Shown: positions 22,951-33,104 of the stretch, piece by piece | Layout: every line of letters begins with the position of its first letter | Numbering within the stretch: the stretch's first letter is position 1 | NCBI GenBank assembly: GCA_946807835.1 | Contig: OX327702.1 | Coordinates: forward strand, 12,090,001-12,154,000 | Direction: 5' to 3' | Length of the DNA stretch: 64,000 nt | Source of the DNA: Ailanthus altissimus | Lineage: Eukaryota > Streptophyta > Magnoliopsida > Sapindales > Simaroubaceae | Translations under genes and position numbers: made by a program | The notes under the pieces: generated by a model | Database searches by the model: none | Told to the model about the DNA's origin: nothing | Seen by the model: the letters and a program-made list of their open reading frames with translations, nothing else

Positions 22951-24204
22951 TCAGTTCGGTGCCTTTCCTAGCAACAGGAACATGTCTTTGGTGATAAACG
23001 CACTTTTCTCTTCCTCTTTATCAGCCGTCTTTATTTTTTATTTTTACGGAACGGGTAGGTCCTTTTCACTTAGAATCATACAGCTAAGGATTAGAGTGGA
23101 CGGAGAAAATAAGTTTTTATTCTGATGTTTTCTATCGCGAAGGGTTGTAAGCGCAAAGTTAAGTAGGGGTAAGTCACATTTCTAGTTCTTGATAATGCTC
23201 AAAAGCCCTCTGAGATTCTACAACCCCTTAATTCTCATTCACTACTGGAATTTGACCTCCGATGATGGATATGCCATTCCCCTGCCGGGCTGGTCGGCCG
23301 CGTACCAGAGAATGGGAAATTCTGTAGGCCATGTACGCTAGTGTAAGGATAAGAGGCGGCGAGTATTTATGTCTACTTAAACAGTTTCAAATTCGGTCAA
23401 TTGTTTTTTTAAAAAAAAAGTTTAAATGAGGATAATTTTTTTTTCCTACAATACAAAACACTGACTTTTTTTTTTTTTAATCGAACTCAAGTAACAAATA
23501 GTTGTATATACAAACACAATTATAATCAACTGAACTACATCTAAGGGTCATAGTCCACAAGTTAATTATTAAAGAAATTTAGTTTTTTTTTACTTAATGC
23601 CAAATATATATTTTTAGTTTAAAGTTTGAATGACAATTAATTTTCTTCTTAAACTATTCATTATATTATATATCTATTTTTACAAAATTCATTTTTTATT
23701 TCTTATCGAAATATCCATTATACATATTTATTGTTCTATCGAATTTCACCATCAATTTGTTATCGTTTTTTTTATATCTAATTTTTTTGTAATTCATAAT
23801 AACAACTTTATTATGAATTTTATTGTTCTATCGAATTACATACTTAACAACTTAAAAAAATTATATGTTATCAAAAATTAAAATAAAATTCATAATAACA
23901 TTCTTTTAATAGTATTTTATATAATTAAATATTATTTTATTTATATATTTTTCACATTATATTAAAAATTTTATAAAGTCATAAATATAAAAGAATAGTA
24001 TTCAAATGGATTTAATCAAAGAAAATTAATTTTCCCTAGATTTCAACTTACAAGGCCCAAAGACTTTGGTTCATTGAATTTAACAGACTGCAGCCCACAC
24101 GACCCAAAATGTTTTAGTCTACAAAGGCCTTAAAAATAATATCGATCTAGAAATGTTCTTGAACCATGAGCATCCTTTTTAAGCTGGCCAAGACATTAAC
24201 CCAG
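22951..24204. other. Intergenic region, no gene recognised
   Basis: 23090-23390 is GC-richer than its surroundings (CCCCTGCCGGGCTGGTCGG near 23280), without a long open frame or an RNA family I recognise. 23400-24010 is highly AT-rich. An 83-codon frame at 23630-23881 is low-complexity Phe/Ile/Asn translation of A/T sequence and not a gene. Confidence 0.4.
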
Positions 24205-25628
24205 TGATAAGAGCAAATTTGTTATATATTTTATCATATTTTTATTTTGATATTTTATTATTTTATGAGAATAAATAGCTATTTGGGTGTTTTATTGTTA
24301 TTTATAGGGACTTGAACGAAATTTAGCAAAAATAAGGACTAAAATGTAAATTTTCAAAGTATGAGTCCATCACCCCAGCGCTACGAGGATTATAGCCCTA
24401 GCTCTGGAACAGTGATCGAAATAAGAAAAACAACATGTTTAAGTCGCATCTGGCGCCCCAGCGCTAAATAGTCACCGCGCCAGCGATATTATAGCGCCTC
24501 AACGCTAACAGTCCATCGCTCCAACGGTGAAGCCTTTTTAACGCGTCGCCCTAGCGACAACTGCATAGCGCCTAAGTGGTAGCGCGAGTTTTAGTTCGAC
24601 GAGAATTGAGATTTTCAAGCTCATATCAATCCCTATAAAAAGCCACTCGTTCCTAGCCTTTAAGAATCATCCAAAAGCAACCTAGAGCAATTCAAGAACT
24701 TCAAGAATACAGAGCACGAGTCTTAGAGAGCAATAGAAGTTTAATTAAAGCAACTTTAGAGAGAGATTCAAGGCGTTCTTTAGCATCAAGAGTTCTTAGG
24801 TAGCGTAATTAAGAGCAATTCAACGTCTATATCAGTTTGCTATTGATTGTATCATGATTTATTATTATTTTTACTGCTGTTCTCTTGTAGCCATGAGCTA
24901 AATTTATTTTTTAGGATTAATACTTGAACTCAATATGTGTGCTTAATTGTCATATCTTTAGAATATTTAATAAACTTAGTTATTTGATATTTAAATTAGT
25001 TGATCTTAATGCTTTAATATATCTGGCCAATATATGGTGAATGAGTTGGTAATATTATTGATAAACTCGGAAGAGGAATCTTAATATTTAGACTTAGGTA
25101 ATTTGATGCATGATTATAGAGTAACATTCAATGTTACATATGCAAGTTTCAACTTAGGATAGGAATATACCTAATTGGCATGTATGATCAATAAGACTTA
25201 ATCTTAATGAATCTTAATTTATTACAAGTACCATAGGAATATAGGTATTTGATAAATTAAGGTATACTTGCATGACCTTGGAAGAGGTTTACGAATACAT
25301 TAGTGTCTTAATCAATAGCAAAGACTAAGGGAGTTAAATATTAAAGATTAATCATTAGAAAGCATATCAAGGGATTGTATTAATCCAAGGTTTTCTTTAT
25401 ATTACTATCACTTAAATCTTTTTGCATTGTGTTTTTGCTTTTATATTTTCTACATTTATTCTTAGATTTTTATTTTTCTGAATAATTATTAGGAAGACAT
25501 AATTTTAGTAATTGGTTAAAAAGAAAAAATTATCCTTGTGAGTTCGACATCCAACTTATTTAGTCCTTTTATTATTTGCATACGATAGTGTATACTTGCA
25601 CTTAATTTTAAGATATAGAATTATCGCA
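24205..25628 (+). mobile_element. Ty3/gypsy-type LTR (solo or left over)
   Basis: Starts TGATAAGAGC. A TATAAA-like box is near 24637 (CCCTATAAAAAGCC), downstream of a GC-rich patch of AGCGCT/GCGCC repeats (24368-24590). The 3' part (25540-25628) is of the GTTCGACATCC..ACTTGCACTT type seen at the ends of Athila/Tat-like LTRs. The right end is approximate and no target-site duplication was found. Confidence 0.6.
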
Positions 25629-26190
25629 TCACCTAGTTACTCTGTTTATTTCATATTCTAAAGGAAAATAAACGATCGACAACATTTGAGCTGATTAGAA
25701 CATTGATTGTAATTTGACTATCTTGTTCCGTCAAACTCAAAAATAGAGATCTACACTCTCATCGAGCTGGTTAAAGCATTGGTCACAACTTGTGATGTAA
25801 GAAAAGCATTGATGGGCTTATGGTGTTGTTTACAAAGACGCAAATATATTGATATCGTTCAACAAAATGCGAATTATGATTAATTAAAAGACTAATTCAA
25901 GACAAAATTTTCTAAAAATTATATGTTGTTATTTTTCTTTCATCCTTTATGGTATTTATAAACCACTTGGAATGGGTAGCATTCATTACAACTTTTCAAA
26001 TACAACAATTAATGTAAATTAAGACTTTCAAACTTACAACTACTACAAAGATGAAATAAATTCAGCAGTAAATACAACTATTATGATAAATGCAGTTGTA
26101 AACTACCAAAACAAACTTCTTATTTTCTTCTTAGCCTTCACAATAAATGGGTTGGTTCTAGTAAGTTTGACTGCTCTTAATGTTTTTTAA
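25629..26190 (-). mobile_element. Probable 3' end of the reverse gypsy element
   Basis: Lies downstream (minus strand) of the integrase remnant. On the minus strand it shows a TATAAATACC block near 25965, suggesting LTR sequence. Boundaries are not visible. Confidence 0.35.
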
Positions 26191-26199
26191 CAATGCAAT

Positions 26200-28576
26200 G
26201 GCTTGATTGCGATGTTCTTGTCATTCTCCTCTACTTGCAGAAAACTCATTCTCGAGTGAATGTAAAGGTTCTCATTTGAAAAAAAAGGGTGATAAGTCAA
26301 CAACATTGAATGTCTTGAAAATACCTATGTTTGTTGGAAAATTTATAATATAAGCATTATCATTGATCTTCTTTAAAATTTGATAAGGGCCATATCTTTT
26401 TTACTTTAGTTTCCTATGAACACCAATTGACATTCTTTCTTTGCGTAAATAAACTAGAACTTATTCACCCATTTCAAAATTTTAGGGCCTTCTATGCATG
26501 TCCATAGCTTACTTGTACTTCTGATTTTGGTTTTCCAATGCTTCACGTACCTCTTGAAACATCTTCGTATAACTCTCGACCAAGGTAAAGGTAGCTTAGG
26601 ATCTTGCATTTAAAGGGAGTTTAACTAAGTCTACAATATGCCTAGGCATCTTGCTATAAACTATGAAAAAAGGACTTTTCCTAGTTGAACAGTTAACTGA
26701 GTTATTATAGGCGAACTTAGCTTGAGCTAGTGCAAAATCCCATTACCCTGTTTGTCTCTACAAATGTATCAGATCAGATTGCCCAATGACCTATTCACCA
26801 CCTCGGTTTGACCATTAGTTTGGAGATGTGTTGTGTTGTGTTTGAGAATTCTAATTCTGTCCTAAATATCTTCTATAAGGTTAACCAAAATGTTGCAAGA
26901 AACTTGTTGTCCCTATCTGAAATAATGGTAAGAGGTAATCTATGTAAATGCACCACCTCCTTAAAGAATATCTTAGCAATATAATGAGCATCTATTGTCT
27001 TATGACAAGGAATAAAATGACTTATCTTTAAAAAATGATCAACAACTATAAAGATAGAATCACTCCCCTTGTGGGTCTTTGGTAAACCAAGTACGAAATC
27101 CATAAATATTCCCATAGTGCATTGGTATAGTTATAGGCATATATAAACTAGTGTTTTGCATCTGTCCTTTACTTTTTTGACAAACCGAATATCTTTGTAT
27201 AAATTTTTCAGTATCTCTTTTTAATTGAGGCCAATAATATCTCTCTTCTAGATTTGCAATGGTTTTCTCATGCTTAACATGGCCACTAAAGTCACCTAAA
27301 TACAGTTTCCTTTGAATAGGTATTTGTCATGGACTACGAGGTCACCCATTGGCTGTTTCACAAGGTATTTAGCCTAAGTTTGCCTGAAATCTTCATCTCT
27401 TTCTTAAAGCTTCTTAAGTTGCTCAAACGTTGAAATTTCAACGTCAAGAGAAACAAGTAAGGTAGCTTGACGACTCAAGGCATCAATTACTCAGTTAGAA
27501 ACACCAGATTTGTGCACAATAATATAATTAAACCTCTCAAGATAAGTTTCCCATCTGGATAATATTCGATCCACATGCTTATAATTATGAAAGTGCTTCA
27601 ATGATTAGTAGTCTAAATAGATAATGAACCCTTTGGGTATGCAATACGCCTTCTATGTTTTGAGAGCTCTAGATATCGCATAAAGCTCTTACTGATATAT
27701 GGACCACTTCTTTCTCGAATCACTTAGCTTCTCAATAAAGAAAGTATTTGGTCTACTTTTTTAAGAAAGAACTACTCTAATACCTACTCCACTTGCGTCA
27801 CACTCTAATTTTGAAGTCTTGGCAAAATCTGGAAGTGTGAGAATTAATGTGGTAGAAAGCTTCTCTTTAATCATTTTGAAGCTTTGATCTGTGGCTTTAC
27901 TCCAATTGAACCTTTATTTCTTCAAACATTCAGTCATAGGAGTTATTATAGTGTTGAAATTCTTAACAAACCTGTGATAGAAAGTAGCTAAGCCATAGAA
28001 ACTCTGCACGTTAGTTATAGTTTTAAGGGTAGGCCATTCATAGATAGTTTTCACATTCTCCTCATCCACATGGATTCCCTCACTACTAATCATAAATCTT
28101 AAAAATACTAATCTAGTTGTGAGGAAAACACACTTCTTTAAATTTACATACAGTTCATTTTTTCTCAACACTAACAAGACTTACCTAAGGTGGTTAATAT
28201 GTTCCACAATATCCTTACTATAAACCAGAATATCATCAAAGTAAATAACTACAAAGGTAGATATGAATAATCGAAGTACTTAGGTCATTAGATACATAAA
28301 GGTACTCGGATCATTTAACAACCCAAATGGCATAATCATCCACTTATATAAACCATTCTTCATCTTGAATGCAATCTTTCAGTCATCACCCAGACATATT
28401 CTAATTTAGTGGTAACCATTCTTCAAGTTTATCTTGGAGAACACCTTGGAACCACTAAATTGGTCAAGTAAATCATCAAGGAGGGGGATAGGAAAATAAT
28501 ACCTACCGTAATCTTGTTGATAGCATGAATGTCCACACACAACCGCTAACTCCCATCCTTCTTTGGGGTAAGTTGT
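26200..28576 (-). pseudogene. Ty3/gypsy pol remnant: reverse transcriptase, RNase H, integrase
   Basis: On the minus strand the order is RT (28576 to about 27900), RNase H (to about 27300), integrase (to about 26200), the gypsy order. RT begins inside P-K-K-D-G-S and shows an intact Y-F-D-D-I-L-V-Y-S catalytic motif near 28206-28250. Integrase core gives [10 protein letters not shown] and I-I-S-D-R-D (26873-27115). Near 26350 the C-terminus reads [10 protein letters not shown]. Stops and frameshifts break it throughout. gag, protease and the RT N-terminus are missing at 28577, where LTR-like sequence starts. Confidence 0.85.
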
Positions 28577-28955
28577 AGGGTGTAATTATATAAAATATTT
28601 TATCATCCTAAACTTAACATTTGTTCAATTTATCCCAATAATTTGGTAATTTATGCATGTTAATGTTATTTTATAGGTTTAAAGATTATTAGCACAAGAA
28701 TACTAAAAATCGAATGCAAATGGAGCTGTTTAGGATAAAAATCTGAGAATGAACCAAAATGCTCAAAACAAAAATAGTGATTATGAATAATGTCAAATGT
28801 ACATTACATATGAATAGTACTTTAGGTACTGTTCATCTAGGTCTCCAGGCAGAATCTAGAGCCGCAGCTTTCAAAATTAAAAAATTTTCAGTTTTGATGA
28901 AAAGTGCCAAACAATATGTATAAATAGTATTTATGAATTGTGATTATGAACAGTA
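28577..28955 (+). mobile_element. Gypsy-type LTR fragment, host site of A1
   Basis: Starts TGTAATTATATAAA and carries the ACTGTTCAT phrase (28830) found in the solo LTR at 11085-13054. It stops at 28955 where A1 begins. The missing right part is not found beyond A1, whose own 3' end is truncated. Confidence 0.45.
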
Positions 28956-31157
28956 TGTTAGGGTCGGTGCTTATGTGTCATCCCTGAATGTACATATACT
29001 TGTGTATTTATACAAGTGTACATTCTCATTAAATCACTAATACCCATATATATGGTATTATGCATGTAACGTTACAGACATTGTAGATCTGAAGGAGTTC
29101 AGATCAGATCTAAAATTGTTTAGATAAGGGCTTATAGTTAGCCACGCTGAGACATATAATTACTAAATGTTAGCACAACTAAGTGTTAGCTGCTTATAAT
29201 ACTCAATAAATCCAAGAGTTGGAGCCTTGTCTGTAATAGGATATAGACCTGGGAATATACCAGTAACTGCATATTTGCAAGAGTTGCAATCGGGTGCTAG
29301 AAAATGCAAGTTGTGCAAGTATGTTCTCGAATAATTGTTCCTAATCTATTTCTATCGATACGGGTATGTCGGTGGATACCTTTGTATATAGATTAGCATA
29401 TGTTGTACCTATAGGGTATAGTTGGTCGTTCTTAGCCGACTGTGAGCTTGGAGCTCGTATTGGCATATGGGTATCCAGTTAGGACTAGATATGGGATAGA
29501 CTTATTAGGGCCTCCGATACACACCTTATGTAAGCCGTCAACAAATAGTCCTCTCGAGTTGAGTAGTATACGTGGTCCTTTAACCTGAATGCCACAGTGG
29601 GCTTGTAAGTGATCCACAATACTTTGGTTCCACGCATGTCATAGACATTTCATGGTGTGATGACCGCTGGGTGTCGCTAGGTATGGTCTGATGCTTATGG
29701 AGTCCGATGTGTACAGATATGGGATCCATCAACTCGCATATGGAGTTAGATATCCAGATGCTTCGAGACTGTATCTCGGAAAGTCTTATGACCATAAACA
29801 ATCATCCCGGGGAAAATTTTTGCCTGGGTGGAACAATATGGCAAAAGAGTTTGTGCATATTGTTCAGTAAGATACAAGTCTGGAGATAAGACATGGATGA
29901 GCACTAGGGGATTTGACGGTGATAATCTATATCCCCGCACATCCAGGATATCATGATGGAAGGACTATACGTATGCATTGTAATCTCAACTTGCATGGTT
30001 CAACGCGCTGATTTGTATATCCGTGATGTATGCGTGGGGCATTGCTCACAAACTTATGGAATAGTTCCATTTGACAAATCGGGCCTAAGACCTAGGGAGT
30101 CCTGCGATATGGAGTGTACTCGTTGTACACTGGGGTAGCGTGTCGGATTAAATTATTTAATCTAACAATATGCAGTACTACCACGGGAATACGTGCATGT
30201 CTGTATTTAAGTGTTAAATACCACAAATAGTTAATAATTGTTATTTACTAATTGTATTATGACACGTAGCATATTGTGGACCCTCGGTTGAGTTTATCCA
30301 AGTGTGGAATTTGGTAAGACCCACTAAGAGGTAGACTTGGTAACTATTTATGAGGGGTAAAATAGTCATTTCATACTTTAATTATTTAATGGTTAAATAA
30401 TTAAAATATTTCTCTTATTATATTATATAATATATTATTATATAATATTATTTTATTATATTATATATTATTATATTATATTATATTTTATTATAAGATA
30501 TTATATATATAATAATATTATATTTTGGGTGCCAAATAGTTGGCAACCATTAGTATTATTTTATTATTATTATTATTATATATATATTATATTATTATAT
30601 TAGATATATAAAGAGAGAGATGAGAATTGTGAATTGTGAATTGCTTGTGAAGTGTAACCGAGAGAAGAAATGGAGAAAAGAGCAAATGGAGCTGAGGGAA
30701 AGAAGAAAAATAAGAAAAAAAAAAAAAGGAATAAATGAAATTGTTTCATTTTTCTCTATGGTTCAATTTGAAGTAATGGTGGATTGCTTCAAATTCTCCA
30801 TTTCTCCTTTTGGAGAAAATGATGAAAACACACATCAGCCATTTTGGGGATTAAGAGTTAATCCTATGCTGATTATAGGGTTGCTGTTCTAGCTCACCAA
30901 GCCCACTGTGTTGGTGACTAAAACTGCCCACGAGTTGGTTCCATGCGGGCTCCGAAGAAAATACGTGTATAACGTTACACGTTGAGGTGAGTTCTCTATC
31001 CTATAAATATATTAATGCGATTAATATATTTTATTTATTGTGTTTATTGTATGTTTTACGCTTTTGCCGCATTAAGATTTGTATATGATACGTGTTTAGG
31101 CAATAGACACACTTACACATGCATACACCCACATGTCTTAGATCTGTGGCACCAATA
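28956..31157 (+). repeat. A1 5' LTR (about 2.2 kb)
   Basis: Starts TGTTAGGGTC and ends two bases before the primer-binding site. Landmarks shared by all A LTRs, in order: GTAACGTTAC (29066-29075), a conserved block (29570-29740), the TGGGTGCCA hairpin (30528; right arm damaged here), a purine-rich stretch from about 30650, and CGTGTATAACGTTACACG (about 30964). It has no long sense reading frame. Confidence 0.9.
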
Positions 31158-31159
31158 AA

Positions 31160-31171
31160 TGGTATCAGAGT
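31160..31171 (+). promoter_or_regulatory. Primer-binding site of A1
   Basis: TGGTATCAGAGT, one base off TGGTATCAGAGC, the complement of the plant initiator tRNA-Met 3' end used by most plant copia elements. It lies two bases from the LTR end. Confidence 0.85.
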
Positions 31172-32293
31172 CATTTAGGATATATTTGGTTGTGGTTTGA
31201 GTGAATGGATGCAAAAGACTTAGTGTAAATGGCACGTTTCAAGTATTGAAACGGGTATGCCAAAGGGAAAGTATTGGGCGCTGCAGCGCCATTGGGCTGG
31301 GGCCACAGCGTTGGGGGTTTGACCTCCCAGCGATGCAATTTGGCACCGCGGTGGTGCACTGTTCACTTGAACAGTTAAATTTTTAACTGTTCATTGCTAC
31401 AATAAATTTGGAACAGTGTTTTGTATAGTGTTTCAAGAATAATTTTGCATGTATAGATTTATGAGATGTAGTGATAAAAGTTATCAGTCTACATTATAAA
31501 TCGGAGTTTATGAGATGCAGTGATAATGAGTTATCCGTCTACATTATAAACCAAAATTAATTTTTCTGTGCTAGTAACCGCAATGAGAGCCCTACTAGTG
31601 GGGCATAGTTGTGCTTGCATAGAAAAATTAATTAATTGAGAATCACCCTTCCTAGAAAAATGGAGACCAAGGATACAAAAATCTCTCTTAATCAGATTGA
31701 AGAATATTATATTATGAGTTAATATTTTATTCTGATCTGTCTTGTCAATACGGTATTATACGATTCACGTCGGTCTTTTCCCAATATTGCTACAGCGTGA
31801 GGGACTTGGTCGGTTAGGCTTGGACTTGCCAGTTAAATATAAGATGAGGCAAATATATGCGAAAGTATTGCCCAATATTACTACAGCGTAAGGGTAGTAT
31901 CAGTAGCATATATTTAATCATTGACAAGTTAATCTGGAATACACTTATCCAATATTGCTACAGCATGAGGATAAAGTGTATTTAGGATCAAGGGTTAAGA
32001 GTTGCATGAGATGCAATTGACAAGTGTTGTCTACCTATTGAGTTTACAAAGGCCAATATTGCTATAGCATGAGGCCCGAGTAAATTTTAATAGGATCTAC
32101 TTTCCGCTATATAGTTTAAAAAAGTTTAAACTATCGTCTTTCTGTTTGAGAGATTACTGGGATTATGTAAAGCAGTGGGAGGGCGTTTTAAATCAAAAAT
32201 ATATAATTAGTATACCCATGATTTAAAACATTCCATTAGCAATTTAATGACCATTCCGCTTACATCTCCCGTTAATTTTGGGCTGTCAAGAAT
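31172..32293 (+). other. A1 leader with stem-loop array
   Basis: About 1.1 kb of non-coding leader between primer-binding site and gag. A GC-rich patch (31278-31345) opens with the palindrome GGCGCTGCAGCGCC. Four repeats of CAATATTGCTACAGCGTGAG lie at 31781-31802, 31872-31893, 31949-31970 and 32053-32074, several between inverted arms. Then come three further hairpins: 32002-32007/32011-32016, 32111-32120/32125-32134 and 32185-32194/32220-32229. Copies A0, A2 and A3 keep the same order. Confidence 0.8.
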
Positions 32294-33104
32294 AATGGCC
32301 ACTATGAACCAGTTAGTGTGCATAGTTGATGCAATCCAACTATAAGGTACTAGGAATTACTCTGATCGACAGATGAATCTTAGAAGTGTTCTGGATTCAG
32401 ATAAAATTTGAATTTATTGTTGATCAGAGTTTGTCGTAAGATAATTCTGATAATACCTCTCTAGAGGATTGAATAGAGAGTGTGTGACCATCTTTACTTA
32501 GGGTGCTTCATCTTTTACTCCAAGTATATCTAGTGAGACCAACTGTGTGAGGAGAAGAAGATGAGGCAGATACCTAGCACAAATCCTCAGAGGCAATATT
32601 TATCTAAAGATCAACAAGAAAGCGTCTAGGTAAAAAGTGTTTCCAATACAGTAAGGTTGGGTATTGGAAATCCCTCTACCCTAGAAGCCTTATAATTATC
32701 AGGAAGACTCCTACAAGTTTATGTTTGACACAAATAGACATTTCTAAGGCATATGATGCCAGTTCAAGCTGGGTATAAGATATTGCATGTCCTCTCATAT
32801 TTGTAATATGTTGCAAGGATTGAGAGAGATTAGAATGCAACAGCTGGTAGAAGTAAAGTTGAGAGTAAGAAATTGTGATTTCTTGCAGATCTAAGTTGTT
32901 AGGCAACTTGACTTACTTCTTGTATGCAATACAATAGTTATATTGTATAATAAGTATAATATTTTATTAGTTGAATGTCAGTTAATAAACGGACATTATA
33001 TATAATTAGAAATGTCTATAGATCGCAATCCTTAAATATTACGGAGCTGTGGTATATGAGTTTAGGTCATATAGGCGTGAGACACTTATTCGTCTAGTTA
33101 AGGT
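32294..33104 (+). pseudogene. A1 gag-protease remnant
   Basis: gag ATG at 32294, then the N-Y-S-D..M-N-L-R-S-V-L-D-S signature. The capsid region expected before the zinc knuckle (about 32640) is much shorter than usual. Protease has TAA (32776-32778) before its active-site Asp, where A0, A2 and A3 have TGA. Ends at the A2 insertion. Confidence 0.8.

Noticed and set aside
23630..23881. 83-codon frame
   Set aside because: Phe/Ile/Asn/Lys-rich translation of pure A/T sequence.
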